The notes beneath the pieces were generated by a model. That model did not search any database, was not told the DNA's origin, and was given only the letters and a program-made list of their open reading frames with translations. Of a DNA stretch of 64,000 nucleotides, positions 10,721 through 22,339 are shown one piece after another. The stretch's first letter is position 1. Every line of letters starts with the position of its first letter. This DNA is from Sapria himalayana (Eukaryota > Streptophyta > Magnoliopsida > Malpighiales > Rafflesiaceae). Where the stretch lies: the NCBI GenBank assembly GCA_029783825.1, contig JAREIK010009737.1, positions 1 to 64,000 on the forward strand. The letters run 5' to 3'. Made by a program: the position numbers and the translations under genes.

Positions 10721-11869
10721 AGAGCAACCATGATGACTCATCTGTATGTGTGCTTAGTTGATGTGCACTAAACTATCCCGAACAAACTTAGTTTTTTCTT
10801 TAAAATTATTTTATTATAATTATAATGATGATTGAACAAGGTAGGCAACCAATTAAGTATTGAATGCTCACAACTCTTCCATGTCAAACATAATACATAT
10901 GTACTAATTCTCACATGCATATGATCATCAATGTGCATATGTGACAAGCCAGGGATTTGAAAAAAGTGGTTTATTTTGAACAATGATACAAAACTTAAAA
11001 AACTTATTCAAGTGTATGTGATTAACAAGTAATATATAAGTGAATTGATTACTATCTCCACATGGATTGAATATGTGTAAAATAATTAAATAATAATCAA
11101 CTTTAGTTAATTAATTAAAAATATTTAATTCAAACAACTAAAGATAAAATCAAATTATGAATAAAAATAGATATCTAGGATTTTAACAAAAGCAACAAAT
11201 AAGGCGATAAAAATTTTTAAAATTAATAAATGTATACTAAATTAAACTACGACTGGGGCTCATACAACATATGGTTACTAAGTAATATATAAGATTAAGT
11301 ACTTTCTTCACTTTTTATTCACAAACCCCTCCAACTTAAGTCTTCTTTGCATAAATTATCCTCTTATATTCTTTTTGTTTAGTTTTTAAATTTGTGATCA
11401 AAGCTTAATAAAACTGTTCTCAAATTATAAGTCTCTCTTTAGTTTAAGGTTCTCAAGGTTTATTAAAAGAATTCAACTAGCATCTAATGTACATTTTATA
11501 GGAAATATACATATCTTAAAAATATGATACAACATTTATAATTTACCCCCGCAGCATTATCTTCATAGGGATTCATTGAATCACACATTGACTAACACTG
11601 CTAAATTGATCTAAAAATTTAACAAATTAATTCAGTTGACATGAAATATAAAAAAATAAATAGACTCTCCTCAAACATGTCCATTCTTATCTGTCTTTGT
11701 TGAACTTTACGATTTTGATAATCTTTGTCTTCTACTCCTCAAAAAATATTCTTGGGAACCTTAGTGTGAATCATTGGTACTTTTAGGAATCCTATTTCAT
11801 CATCTTTTAGCCAACTTGAAAATTTATAACAAAATAATAAAACTAAAATAATATATATATTATTTTATT
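10721..11869. other. AT-rich sequence without gene
   Basis: No conserved domain or repeat. It separates the hAT fragment from the 3' end of the minus-strand Athila-like element. Confidence 0.45.
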
Positions 11870-13740
11870 ATACTATGGGTTACCTCCCACAATGCACTTG
11901 GTTTATAGTCCTTGGTCAGTCTTCCTCCTCTTTGTTATTGTTCCTTTAATGAGATGAATATTTTTTCTCGCTTTATTTCTTTACCCAAATAGTATTTAAC
12001 TCACCTCATATTTTACTAGAAACTTTTTTAATGATTGATCATTTTGTAATTCTATTGTTCCATGCGGATGACCATTTGAGATGATGAAAAGCTAGAACAT
12101 TTTGATTTTTTTTGCAAAGAAAAATTTGCAACCGTGAATTAAATAGTAACACAGCGTACCATGGTTGAAAATTCCCTCTTTTTAATTTTTTTATCATGCT
12201 ATTTCTTTTTTTATTTTCTCCTTATAAACTCTAACACTTTCATAATAAGATATTCTCATTTTTTCAAGCACATTCAATTGTATTTTCATACTTTCACCCA
12301 ATATTTTAAATTAAAATTTAGCTTCTTCAAAGTCCAATATACTTTATGTTCAAACTCTAAATGTAAATGTAAGTCTTCCAAAAAATCAACATATATGGGG
12401 ACATTCCCAACAGGGCTTTGAAAGATTTTCTATAAGCCCACAAGGAATCATTGAGTCTCAAACACCAATCGATTCTATTAGGAATTTAGGATCCACTACT
12501 TTTTCAATATTTTTTTTGATTTCTCTAAGAGATTTTAGCTTGTCCACTGGTCTGAGAGTTATATGCTGTAGCAATCCTATGTCTAATCCTACTTCAAACA
12601 ACTTACTATTAATGTGTGTTCCATCATCACTACTAATTTCATGAGGTATATCAAGATGTGTAAAAATATTATTTTGAAAAAACTTAACCATAATTTTGGA
12701 ATCATTGATTGAACTTGCTAATGCTTTACTCATTTTGATACATATTTTTTAGTTATCAGGATGTATAAGTTCCTTAGGGATGAAAAAACTTGTCCCATGA
12801 AGTTTATGCCCTATACACCAACCAATTTGGCCTCTAATATGCCATTTAAAGGCATTTCATGCTTTTGAAATATATTTCCTATATGTTGACTCTTATCACA
12901 AGTCTTGACTAGTTCATAAGAATGCTTAAAGAGTATTGGCCAAGAATAACCCAAATGCTAAACCTTAGATGTAGTTCATACTCCTCCAATATCAACCATA
13001 GGGAGTTAAGCCACACTGTTATAGTATAGTATTAATATGATCCTCTAGAATAACACCTTACAATCCGATATGAGTATTACTTGTAGACATAAGACTTGAC
13101 CCAATAGAAGAATTTCAAATCATGATAAAAATTTTCAAGGATATAGCATTTTATGTCTAGAGGAGACAATCAACTAACTAGGTAATTAATAATGTAAGCA
13201 TACCATGGAGTTACCTTTTCAATCATGACTAGAAGCTGGTCATCTAGATATGCATCTCTAATAGCTTCTTCTAAAGTTCTTATATTTTTTTTCGAGTCTT
13301 GATAAGTTGATATGCAGTTTGATTTTTTTTATCTTCCAATCCGTTATCTCTAGATCAAACACTTGGAAGAGTAAAATCCATTAAATTAATATGGGCTTGA
13401 CGTCTTTATTTTATATGAGATATTTTATTGTAGAATTGTCAATATATACTATGACTTTGGCTCCCACCAAATATGATATGAACTTGTCAAAAACAAAGAC
13501 TATTGAAAGTTCTCTCTTTAGTCATGTAGTTCAGTTGGGCATTCATGAGTGTCTTGCTAGTATAATATATGAAATAAAATATTTTTTTAATCTATTTGTG
13601 CACATTACTGATAATGAAATTGCTTGCATCACACATTAATATAAATGATAATAAAATTTGGAAAAACTATAATAAGGGTTTATACGAGTTACTTTTTTAG
13701 ATCTGCAAAGGCATGCTTCCATTCTTCATTAAATTTAAAT

Positions 13741-13748
13741 TATCTATC
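13741..13748. other. Left target-site duplication of the hAT-type insertion
   Basis: The octamer tatctatc directly precedes the terminus and recurs directly after the right terminus at 14391-14398 with no mismatch. Eight bases is the hAT duplication length. Confidence 0.85.
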
Positions 13749-14390
13749 TAGAGGTGTCAAGTGGGCTAGGTAATCTGAGCATGTCATGAGGCATGGCTCA
13801 AATGAGTAAAGCATGACTTGGCACGACATGGTCTAGAATCATGCCTGGACCTGGGTCATGCTGGCCCGAGGCATGGCTCAAGCCTTGCTAGGCTAGACGT
13901 TGACGTCCCTCATATCGAGCCAAGCACGATCAACATGTCTTGCCCATTGGCATGGTCCATCGGCATCGTGATCATGACCTAGGATCGAGAATAAGTCACA
14001 GAAATCTAGTTGCCCTATTTTTTGTGACTTGCCCATGCATGAACCATTTTTTTAATAGATTTCTATGGTAGTGATGGTAGTGGCTGGTAGATGGTGCCCA
14101 TGGTGGCACTGCCTACAAAACCAACACGATCCACCATGATCCAAGAGGACCCAATATGATAGGCATGAGTCTACCTAGAATCGCGTAGTCATACCATGCT
14201 GAATAGTCGTGCCGTACTGGGCCAGGCAAACAAACAATCATGTCATGCTAGGCTAGGCAGACAAATAGTCATGTCGTGCTTGACACGACATGACTTCCAT
14301 GTTGGGTCGTGCCATGCATGGCATGGTGGGCTGACTGGGACAACCAAAAATGGGTCGTGCCACTACGACACTACCCATTTGATACCTTTA
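13749..14390. mobile_element. Complete non-autonomous hAT-type element, 642 bp
   Basis: Left end tagaggtgtcaagtggg; right end cccatttgataccttta, whose reverse complement matches the left end at 14 of 17 positions. It is flanked by a perfect 8-bp duplication. The inside is GC-rich (cacgac, gcccgaggcatggctc, ggcatggtgggc) against AT-rich surroundings and has no transposase. It sits between the RT and RNase H parts of the minus-strand Athila-like pol, so it jumped in after that element had integrated. Open frames inside are accidental. Confidence 0.9.
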
Positions 14391-14800
14391 TATCTATCTT
14401 GTTTGAAAAGCATGTACATATATTTCAAGATCTTTAAAAAAACATTGATGAATCATTTATAGAATTTTACATGGCCTAATAAGCTTCTAATATCATTAAT
14501 TTTTATAGGCGGTAGAATTTTTTCAATCTATTACACTTTTACTTGGTCAACTTCAATTATTTTTTTAGATACTTTAAGTTAAAAATATTCTTTTATACCA
14601 TAACGTGATATTTTTCCAATTTAGTACTAAATTTGTTTGTTCATATTGTTTCAATACTTTTTCCAAATTTACCAAGTAGTCTTCATAAAAATTGCCTAAG
14701 ACTGAAAAATTATACATGGATACCTCTAGAGTTTTATCCACCATGTATTTGAAAATTGTCATCATCAATGTTTTGAAGTCAATTATCAATGAGACTTATA

Positions 14801-15435
14801 ACCATACATATTATTTATTGTGTGTGTATGCGTGTATGATCATGAAGACAAAAATGGCAAAGATAAAGTTATCCACCCACCTATTAAGATCAAGGGGGAG
14901 TCTCTTAAATATTAAAGAACAACAAATGATTTTTTTTTTGTTGATGGCAATGAAAACCATCTAGATGATGGCGGAGCTATGGAGAATGTTAAGCAATAAA
15001 AGATGTAGCTATAATTAGAAGAAGACAATCTAATATACATTTTCAACTACAAGACAAACAATTGGTCATTGATAAAGTAAGTACATATAATGTAAGATGT
15101 CCATGTATGAGCTATATATATGTAGATATATAACATCACATTTTAACAATTTATTTTGGAAGTAAATAAATTGGAAGCAATTTTATTTGAGAAAGCTAAG
15201 GGTTAATAATAGAGAGCTATAATTAACCATCAAAATTCTATGGAAGTAGTATATAACATCACATTTTCAACATCTAGAGCTACACCAAATACGTATCAAA
15301 ATAACTTTTCACCATGAAATAATTCATATGTAACAATCATCAAAATTTGAAGTAGAAATTATGTCATAATTTGGTTGTTTTTGAAATCCACATAGGACTT
15401 GTATGATCATCACCTTGACAGCGACACAAATAGTT
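14801..15435. other. AT-rich sequence, no firm gene
   Basis: Contains gatcaagggggagtctc at about 14889, reminiscent of a copia polypurine tract, but without LTR structure around it. It may include heavily decayed copia RT sequence preceding the next feature. Confidence 0.35.
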
Positions 15436-16445
15436 CAATAGTTTCATGTTTTAGAATAATTTAAAGAAAATCCATATGATAGTTTCATGCAATTCATCAA
15501 AATTAATTAGCAAGTTTGTGTATACTTATTGTTATATATAGATGACACGTTGGTAGCTATTATACATTAAGTGAATATCATGAAACTAAAGAGATTATTG
15601 AATTACTAGTTATAACTTTGAAATGAAAATTTTGGTTGACTCATAGAAGACACTAGGCACAAGATGAAGAGGGATAGTGAAGAAAGTAGATAATACTTTC
15701 TCGTCCAAACTATGGTAAGAAACTTGTTAAAACATTCAATATGATTCATTTATATTTAGCAAATATACCAAACCATTTACATATGAGTATAAACTATTAA
15801 ATTCTCAATTTTCAATTAGAAAATTTATAGCATGATAAATCAAAAAATGTTTTAAAGTTGATGTGGTGGGAGTCTAATGCAAATATTAGTTTGTATGAAA
15901 AAAGAATTGTGCAATCCATGATTTTGGGCAGATAGATTCAATTTGAAGAAATTTGTGAGACAATACTAACCTAAGCTTGGTTATGATGGATGTATTTTAA
16001 TAAAATTGTGAATATTGACAAGTTATATGGACACACATTGTGTAGCATCATGGATATGAAAGGTCATAATTATGTTTTGAAATTATGGAGAATTATAATT
16101 AATTAGAAAACCTCATTACAACCCATAGCTGCATTGTCATAAAATGAAACTAATATATTTTACTTCATAAGGTGGTAAAAGTGTAATATTACTTAAAGAG
16201 GTTATGGAGAACGTTGTTATCTTATAGTGAGCACAAGGATGCTTTGTGATCATCAAAATGTCATATATGCACCATATGAGATTGGAACACATTGATGTGA
16301 AGCTTCAAATTGTGAGAGAATTTATTGAGAAGGAAATTGTTGGTGCTGAGAAGGTGAATATCAAAGACAATGCAATAAATATTTTCTTGAAAGTAGTAAA
16401 TGTTGCAAAATTCAAGCATTAAATACCCTTTCTCGCCATAAAGTT
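15436..16445 (+). pseudogene. Ty1/copia RT and RNase H remnant
   Basis: Begins with a DSFMQF-like stretch and YLLLYIDDTLVA near 15523, the copia RT active site with both Asp kept. Then come patches resembling the connection domain, TSLQPIAALS near 16118 (family TLQSTVALSTTEAEY) and, at about 16287, HIDVKLQIVREFIEKEIVG ending AKFKH, the copia RNase H C-terminus. It has multiple stops. It lies on the same strand and in the right order to be the second half of the copia pol at 8090-9585, separated by 5.9 kb that holds hAT and Athila-like insertions. That join is an inference. Confidence 0.8.
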
Positions 16446-16852
16446 GCTTTGGAAATTTAGATCTAGTTTTTTTTTTTAGTTTTACACACTTTCTAATCCA
16501 AAATCATTAAAAATATGTGATGAAAATTTAAAAGACACGACATGTGATCGATATCATTTTTAACCATAAATTATTGAGCCATTGAGAATGATTGAAAATG
16601 TTTAGGGATGCAATTTACATTTTTATGAATGAACTATTTTGAACCACATACTATCTCGTTGAATCAGAGAAATTTTATTATTTGTGTTCACTATGGGCTG
16701 TCATTGTTATTTATCATATAAGAATAACTGGAAATTTGGGTTAGTATAAATCTTCCAATTTGGACTATCCCAAGTTCAACATGTTGTGATTAGCCATCAA
16801 GTAATGCTAGGCAAGTTCTCTATTTTTTTTAATTGAGAAAATAACTTGGTTG
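16446..16852. other. AT-rich sequence without gene
   Basis: Lies between the end of the copia RNase H and the start of a gypsy LTR. No polypurine tract or LTR of the copia element could be recognised. Confidence 0.4.
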
Positions 16853-17262
16853 TGTCACAACCCATTTGAATTCTAGAAAGTATTAGATCATAGACTGAGC
16901 TTTTGAAGTCTACTAGAATGATATTGAAGAGGTTCATCAGGAAATTTTGAAGGTTCTATGGAAGTCAAGGCTTCTTCCCATTCTAGAATATTTTATGGAA
17001 TTCCTATGTACTCAAATTGTGATATATGATACAATCTGAACCTTTGGTGAAGGAGAGCTCTCAATATATAAGAAAACCCTCTCATTGTTATGCTCATTCA
17101 AGTTTCATTCTCTAAGTATTTCTCTCTCTTGCTACATTTGTGTGTGAGATCTTGTGGTTTAACTCTTGCGAGGAGAAAGAGCAAGCTAACCCAAACAATA
17201 AAGAAAATTTTTTTTTTTGTCTAAGGCCACACATATTGTGCTAAATCTTGCAATCTATTACG
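16853..17262 (+). mobile_element. Ty3/gypsy LTR (5' LTR of the following gag-pol remnant)
   Basis: Starts tgtcacaaccca, close to the TGTCACGACCC start of many plant gypsy LTRs, carries a TATA box, a C/T-rich start region (ctctctcttgctac) and ends just before a degenerate primer-binding site. A related LTR lies at 62940-63400: tgtcatgaccca start, ttggtgaagaaaagctctc before the TATA box, and taactcttg after it, in the same order. Length about 410 bp; the exact right end is uncertain because the terminal CA is not preserved. Confidence 0.7.
17065..17072 (+). promoter_or_regulatory. TATA box of the gypsy LTR
   Basis: tatataag follows the conserved ttggtgaaggagagctctc; the related LTR has tatataag at 63147-63154 in the same context. 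This would mark the start of retrotransposon RNA about 30 bases downstream. Confidence 0.55.
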
Positions 17263-17264
17263 AG

Positions 17265-17280
17265 TGGTGCTAGAGGTAGT
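17265..17280 (+). other. Degenerate primer-binding site (initiator-Met tRNA type)
   Basis: tggtgctagaggtag follows the LTR end and resembles TGGTATCAGAGC, the usual plant retrotransposon binding site for the initiator methionine tRNA, with some substitutions. Confidence 0.5.
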
Positions 17281-17336
17281 TGACTTCCTTACTATGACAT
17301 ATATTTTTAAGATCAAGAACCATGGTCAAGATTCAT

Positions 17337-18900
17337 ATACATCTAGGAGCTGAGGGAATAAAGGAAACTTAATGGAAGTAATTGCATCTCAATTGAATCT
17401 AGAATGACTCAGGTAGACTTGGTTATTGGTGAATTGCATGAGAAATTTAAGAATGCAAATGTGAGCATCGACGAGGTGGCATTTTTGAAAAAGGAACTAT
17501 GAGATAAGATGCAAAGTGCTCTCAATATGGCCATGAAGATGGTAATTTGAAAGAAGAAGCATGGAATACAAATATACATGATGTTTGTAAATTTTATTAT
17601 TGTCAGCAATAATTTCAAAGTATTGGTAGATAAAGGTGCATCCAATATTTTTATTTCCAAAGGTATCATGAAAAACTATAATCTCAACATAAATGAATAT
17701 ATAGATTGGATCAAGATGATAAATTCTAAAAAAAATAATAATTGGCATCATATAAAATGTGGAGGTCTTATTGATAGATTGGAAAGAAAACAAAACAATC
17801 AAAGTGATTCCTCGAATGACTATGACTTGATACTTGAGTTGAATTTTTTAAATTGAGTATATACACTTCTAGTTATATTTAACGATTGCATATACATCAT
17901 AGATTTTCTAATGTGTTATCCCAATGACACAAAGTACCAGACAATATACAAAAACACCATTTAAAATATAATTAGCAAAAATGAATTGAATGTAAAATAG
18001 GAGAAATATTTTTTTCCTACTTGAAGTTTTATTTATAGGTCATATTATGGATAATGAAGTAATATGGGTGAGAAAAAAGCATAGGCTATTGTCGAATGGG
18101 AACAAACAATGAAATTGATAGAATTGCGATCATTTCTTGGGTTGACCAATTAATATTAGCATTTTAGTTTGGGATATTTTCAAAATATCAAACCATTAAC
18201 TAAATGTTGTAGAAAGGAAGGGTTTGGGAATAATGCAATGCTTGCCAAGATATTTTTGATCTTTCACAACCAAAAGTGTCATTTATGGGTTATATTATGG
18301 GTAATGGAGTAATGTGAATGAAAAAAAAAGTGTGGGCTATTGTTGAATGAGAACTACCAATGAAATTGATAAATATGAGATTATTTCTTGGGTTGACCAA
18401 TTATTATTGGCATTTCATTCATATATATTCTCACATTATCAAATCATTAACTAATATGTTTCAGAAAAGAAGTTTGAAAGTGGAACATTGTTTTCCAAGA
18501 CATTTTTGATCATTTGGAGCAAGGTATCATAGTCTTTCTAAGTTATTGTAAACTATGATAAGTACTCACAAATACTTTAGATTTTTTAATTGGAAAGGTA
18601 CTTATCCAAGAATGCCAATTAATTGCATTTGAAACTTAGAAGCTAAATGAAACTGAATAGTGATATATGTATGGTTTGTAAACTATTGAATAATCATATG
18701 CACCATTAATATTGGGATAACTATTCCTGGTGACTAGATAAAAATTGTTTTAATTTGAAAAAAGATGAATTCATACTTTATGTAGGCAAATAACAAATGA
18801 AGTTCAAACTATACAAATGCTCAAATTTTAGATGATGATGAAAAAAATTACTAGAAAATAGATAGCCTCATCCACAACCAAAAGATAAAATATTGATTTC
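17337..18900 (+). pseudogene. Ty3/gypsy gag, protease, RT and RNase H remnant
   Basis: A short gag part has a helical ESRMTQVDLVIGELHEKF-like start. The protease occupies 17578-17856 as an open stretch: VLVDKGASNIFISKGIM (family L-V-D-S-G-A-T-H-N-F-I; Ser changed to Lys) and YDLILELNFLN, the conserved C-terminal DDFDLILGMDFL-like end. After a gap, the RT C-terminal end reads FLGHIMDNEVIWV, AIVEWEQT and LRSFLGLTN and appears twice in tandem. RNase H follows near 18605 with IAFET.KLNETE (family IAFESRKLNETE). RT catalytic motifs are missing, so a large internal deletion is likely. Orientation and order fit the LTR and primer site upstream. This element differs from the Athila-like ones nearby. 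Confidence 0.8.
18026..18510 (+). repeat. 250-bp tandem duplication of an RT segment
   Basis: Two direct copies with an offset of 250 bases: tcatattatggataatgaag.. with tttcttgggttgaccaatta at about 18132-18151, and ttatattatgggtaatggag.. with tttcttgggttgaccaatta at about 18382-18401. Both encode the same FLGH..RSFLGLTN part of gypsy RT. They have diverged, so the duplication is old. Confidence 0.85.
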
Positions 18901-18902
18901 AG

Positions 18903-19103
18903 ATGAATGCTTTTTTAGATGAACGTGGGCTTAAAGAAAAGGAAGAAGACATAGAAAGCCTTGAAGAAAAAATTAATTATGATGATGTGACATTTCTCTT
19001 AGTCATAATAGAAACTGAAGGGATGGAAATATGCCACAAAGTCATGATAGATGATCATAATTCCAAAGTATTCCTATGTGAAAATGATGGAGAAATAAAA
19101 TGA
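18903..19103 (+). other. Short open frame of unknown nature (66 codons)
   Basis: An acidic, Lys/Glu-rich open stretch starting MNAFLDERGLKEKEED and ending ENDGEIK just after gypsy RNase H. I recognise no family. It may be part of the decayed polyprotein between RNase H and integrase, or chance. Confidence 0.2.
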
Positions 19104-19324
19104 TTTCAGATGTTTGACATGCTAAATACCAAATATTACTAATTATTTTTGTAATTATTTTCAATGTGTTTGCATAAAATGGGGCTTTAAATAGAATAAT
19201 TTCATGGAATTATAGCGTTGATGAAATATGATGAATAATTATAAAATCATGTAGTTTTTATATGAAATGTAAAACTTAATAGTAGAATAACATGATGGAC
19301 AAGTGCATCTCTCATAACTAGTTC

Positions 19325-20470
19325 TTAGTTATGAATAGGAATCCACTATCACCAACTCTCTTCTTCCTGATGGTAGAGTATCTTTCGAGGAGCCTTAATG
19401 GGCTATATGAGAAGTACCTAGAAGTCAATTATCTTACAAGTAGTAGTGTGTCAGTTAGACAATTGGCCTATATGGATGACATAATTATCTTTACTAATGG
19501 GCTGAGCAACTTCATTAGGAAGATAAGGGAGTTGTTGCATAGGTATGAGTTAATTTTACTGTAAGGAAAAAACAAGACTTAATAGAGAGTCGAGCTCAAG
19601 AATAATCTTGGGATGAAAAAGTGCGACTTCCCCATCACATACCTAGGCTATCTCCTTTTCAAGAAGCACATCAAGAGTGTCTATTTCGATAACATCCTGA
19701 TGAAATTTGATTCTCATATAAAGGGTTGGTCGAACAGGTTACTTTCGAAAGGAGAAAAGATTATATTGATAGACATGTTTTTGCCTTGTTCTCTATTTAT
19801 AATATGCAGGTGGTCAGACCTACTTTGACATTGATCAAGGCAATGGTGAGACTTATGTCTAAGTTTTTATGGGATCACGAGAGAGATCTTAGGCATATTA
19901 GGTGGACGAGATGGGTGAACCTTTGCAAGCTGTGTGATGAGGGCGGCTTTAGGTTGACAAGCTTATCAAGATAATTCTATAGTCTTGTAGGTTGAAGGTT
20001 AAGAGATAAAAATTACTCACACATATTTTCCCTTGTTAATAATGCTTTTATGTGAGTTTTTTTTTGTTTTGCAGGTTAGGTATCATGGCAGCATGGGGTT
20101 GATGTGGCGGAGTAGTCTAGATCAGTCAGATTTGTTACACTTAATATAATTATGGGTGCTTATTAGTGCATGATGTGGCATTGCAGGCATAAATTATTGA
20201 TGGATGATATTGAATCTTCTTGGGTTTGGGTTGTGGTGCAAAATGATGCAAAGTTGGCATTGGAGATTTGGATCTGCAAAGTTAATTTTTTATTTTTATT
20301 AGCCAACGTGGGATATTATGTTGCCCGTATATCTATTATGACCCCACTTTTGCTTTCATTGTTTTTTTCTTTTGAGGATGGCTCATGTCAACCATATTTT
20401 TCTTTGGCACTCATTTTAGAGCCTTAGGGGGTGCTTAGGATTTGGCAGCTTTGGTCTTTCAGACGGTCTT
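19325..20470 (+). pseudogene. LINE (L1-type non-LTR retrotransposon) RT C-terminal half
   Basis: Reads NPLSPTLFFLMVEYLSRSLN, the R-Q-G-D-P-L-S-P-x-L-F motif, then QLAYMDDIIIFTNG, the catalytic A-F-A-D-D motif with both Asp kept. It continues with FPITYLGYLLF, LLSKGEKIILID, MSKFLWDHE and CDEGGFRL in the usual plant LINE order, with two frame changes. Past 19980, LEIWICK / WRFGSAKLIFYF near 20264 resembles the W-R-I-G-x-G-x-x-I-x-F-W motif that follows the RT in plant LINEs, but this is weak. Endonuclease and poly(A) tail were not found. Confidence 0.85.
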
Positions 20471-20990
20471 ACCTTAGGCGTAATACTGTGTGCATTTACA
20501 TATATTGAGGTGTGGTTAAACAAAAAAAACTATATGAGTTGGAGGTATATAGATCCAAATCCTTAAAATATTAAATTTATTTTCTTAATTACAACATTTA
20601 ATTGACTAAGAATCATTTAAATGTTACCACAAAACAAATTTACCAATACTACGTTAAAATTATAGAAGGAAGATATATTTTAGGTAAATAAAAATAATAT
20701 ACTTAAACCTTGTTTAATATAATGGAGTCCATGTCACCAAGGTATCATATTCTTCAAAAATATAACTTACACTTCAGATTTATGTTATTATTAAATTTTA
20801 TTAAAGAATTTGAAGATTAGAATGGACAAGAAAGGTTAGTATCAATATAAATATAATTTAAATATGTTCATGATAAGTTTACATTTAAAAACATAGAAAA
20901 ATAGTTAATTTTGAACATTTCAATAAATCTAACCATTACAACATAATGAGTGGCACAATGAATATAAATTTATCAGTGATAAAAAATGTG
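20471..20990. other. AT-rich sequence without gene
   Basis: No conserved domain seen. Confidence 0.45.
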
Positions 20991-21260
20991 GATTAGATTG
21001 ATCACTTTGCTGCCCACTCGAGACTGACCTATTGGTCATTTTTTTATGCTAGTCATTTCTGGTTGGGCCATGAGTCATTGCCACCCATTGTGATCCAAGC
21101 ACTACCAAAGTAAGGACATGACTTAGAACATTATGGCATAGGCTAAGTAAAAATGTTGATTCATTGCAAGCCACTGGCCTAGGCCATGCCAACCTGCTAC
21201 ACTGCATGAGTAGCATGAGTAGGATCATGCCAAGCTGGGCTCTTCATTTTTAAATTCAAG
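20991..21260. mobile_element. Degenerate GC-richer hAT-like sequence
   Basis: A GC-richer block with ggttgggccatgag, cctaggccatgccaa and gatcatgccaagctgggct, words typical of the GC-rich subterminal sequence of the hAT-like family here. Termini and target duplication are not recognisable. Confidence 0.4.
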
Positions 21261-21785
21261 CCCCATGTTATGTCTAGCTTCCCCCAATAATTTGATATAT
21301 CTAGTCCTAATGTTTTGAAGAATAGCGTGCTTGTCTGAAAAATAATTTATTATGTTTGATAGATATTATGTATGTCTATTATATTCTATGAATTTTATAT
21401 AATATAATCAATATAACTTAGGACAACATGTTGATTCTAATAAATTTTATACATATCTCAATTCTATTTAAGCTTATAGATGGTGGATTGTTTATAAATT
21501 TCCATTAAAATTTATTTCACATTATATCTAGTTTGATAAAGTTTTTTTGGTAATTGATAAAATAATTTCAAAATTGAAATAAATAATTTAATTTATCATA
21601 TTTTCGTTATGAAAAAACATTGTTCCAAAACTAACAAGTACCATCAGAGCATGGCTATTTGTTTATTGAGTTTTTGTTTGCATACTTGTTTGAGTTGAAT
21701 CTTTGTGATTGTGAAGATATGAATTCACTAAGAATGATTACTTAAATTCAACCAATTATTCCATTTGAGTAATTGAGTGGTAGTG
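21261..21785. other. AT-rich flank of arm B with a possible primer-binding site
   Basis: Mostly AT-rich. At 21638 aagtaccatcagagcatgg resembles the aagTGGTATCAGAGCATGG junction between an LTR and a primer-binding site. If real, it would be the 5' end of the copia element whose gag remnant lies in arm B. Weak. Confidence 0.3.
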
Positions 21786-22339
21786 ATTTGGGCTGATGTT
21801 TACCCCAATAAATAATATTAGAGTGAAATAATTAATTTTTGGTGATTAGAATTTTTATTTGTTCATAGGCATATTACTATATCTTCGAGATGAAGAAACT
21901 AATTTAGTGGGAATGATTTAAGTTGAAATTCTTTATTTGTTTAATCTATCAAACAAATGTTAGATGTTTTAATGGAAAAAAGCTAATTCACATGGTTGTC
22001 GTTCAACTAAAAATTGGATAAAATAAATAATAATGAGTAAATGAGAGTGCACTATAAGATCTCAACCATGATTTAACATTGGGGGAGGATAAACACTTTT
22101 TAATCACATTTCCATAATAACAAATGCAGATATGATGTGTTAAAGAATTGAGTTAATATATGAGAAAAATACACCAAAAAATACATATCATCTTAATCTT
22201 GTACTTGGTTAACCTAGAATTATTAGGATAGAGATGTTGCTACACGTGTGTAATTTCTAAGAACTTGCTAACTTGCTAGCATCTATAAATGGATGATGTG
22301 CTTTTCAGCTTATTTATGATAGTCAGGAAATATTGATTC

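Larger units (their letters stand above)
11870..14800 (-). pseudogene. Athila-lineage Ty3/gypsy pol remnant, interrupted by a hAT-type insertion
   Basis: Read on the minus strand. RT (14789-14400): MMTIFKYMVDKTLEVSMYNF, where the catalytic F-M-D-D-F has become S-M-Y-N-F, then NLEKVLKQYEQTNLVLNW and RSLLGHVKFY. RNase H (13730-13380): CDASNFIISN, ISYLVGAKVIVYIDNS, KPILI.WILLFQVFDLEI. Integrase (13330-12440): INLSRLE, WYAYIINYLVS, WPILFKHSYELVKTCDKSQ (one finger Cys lost), HEMPLNGILE, GINFMG (first catalytic D now N) and SSDDGTH. The C-terminus continues with EHKVYWTLKKLNFNL and HGTIELQNDQSLKKF. The 3' flank near 11875-11895 has the gypsy-typical gggaggtaaccca. Stops and shifts are numerous. Nearest plant lineage is Athila; the other copy is at 24.5-26.5 kb. 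Confidence 0.9.

Noticed and set aside
12161..13639. Plus-strand open frames of 82-86 codons
   Set aside because: They lie antisense to the minus-strand Athila-like RNase H and integrase, which explain the region better.
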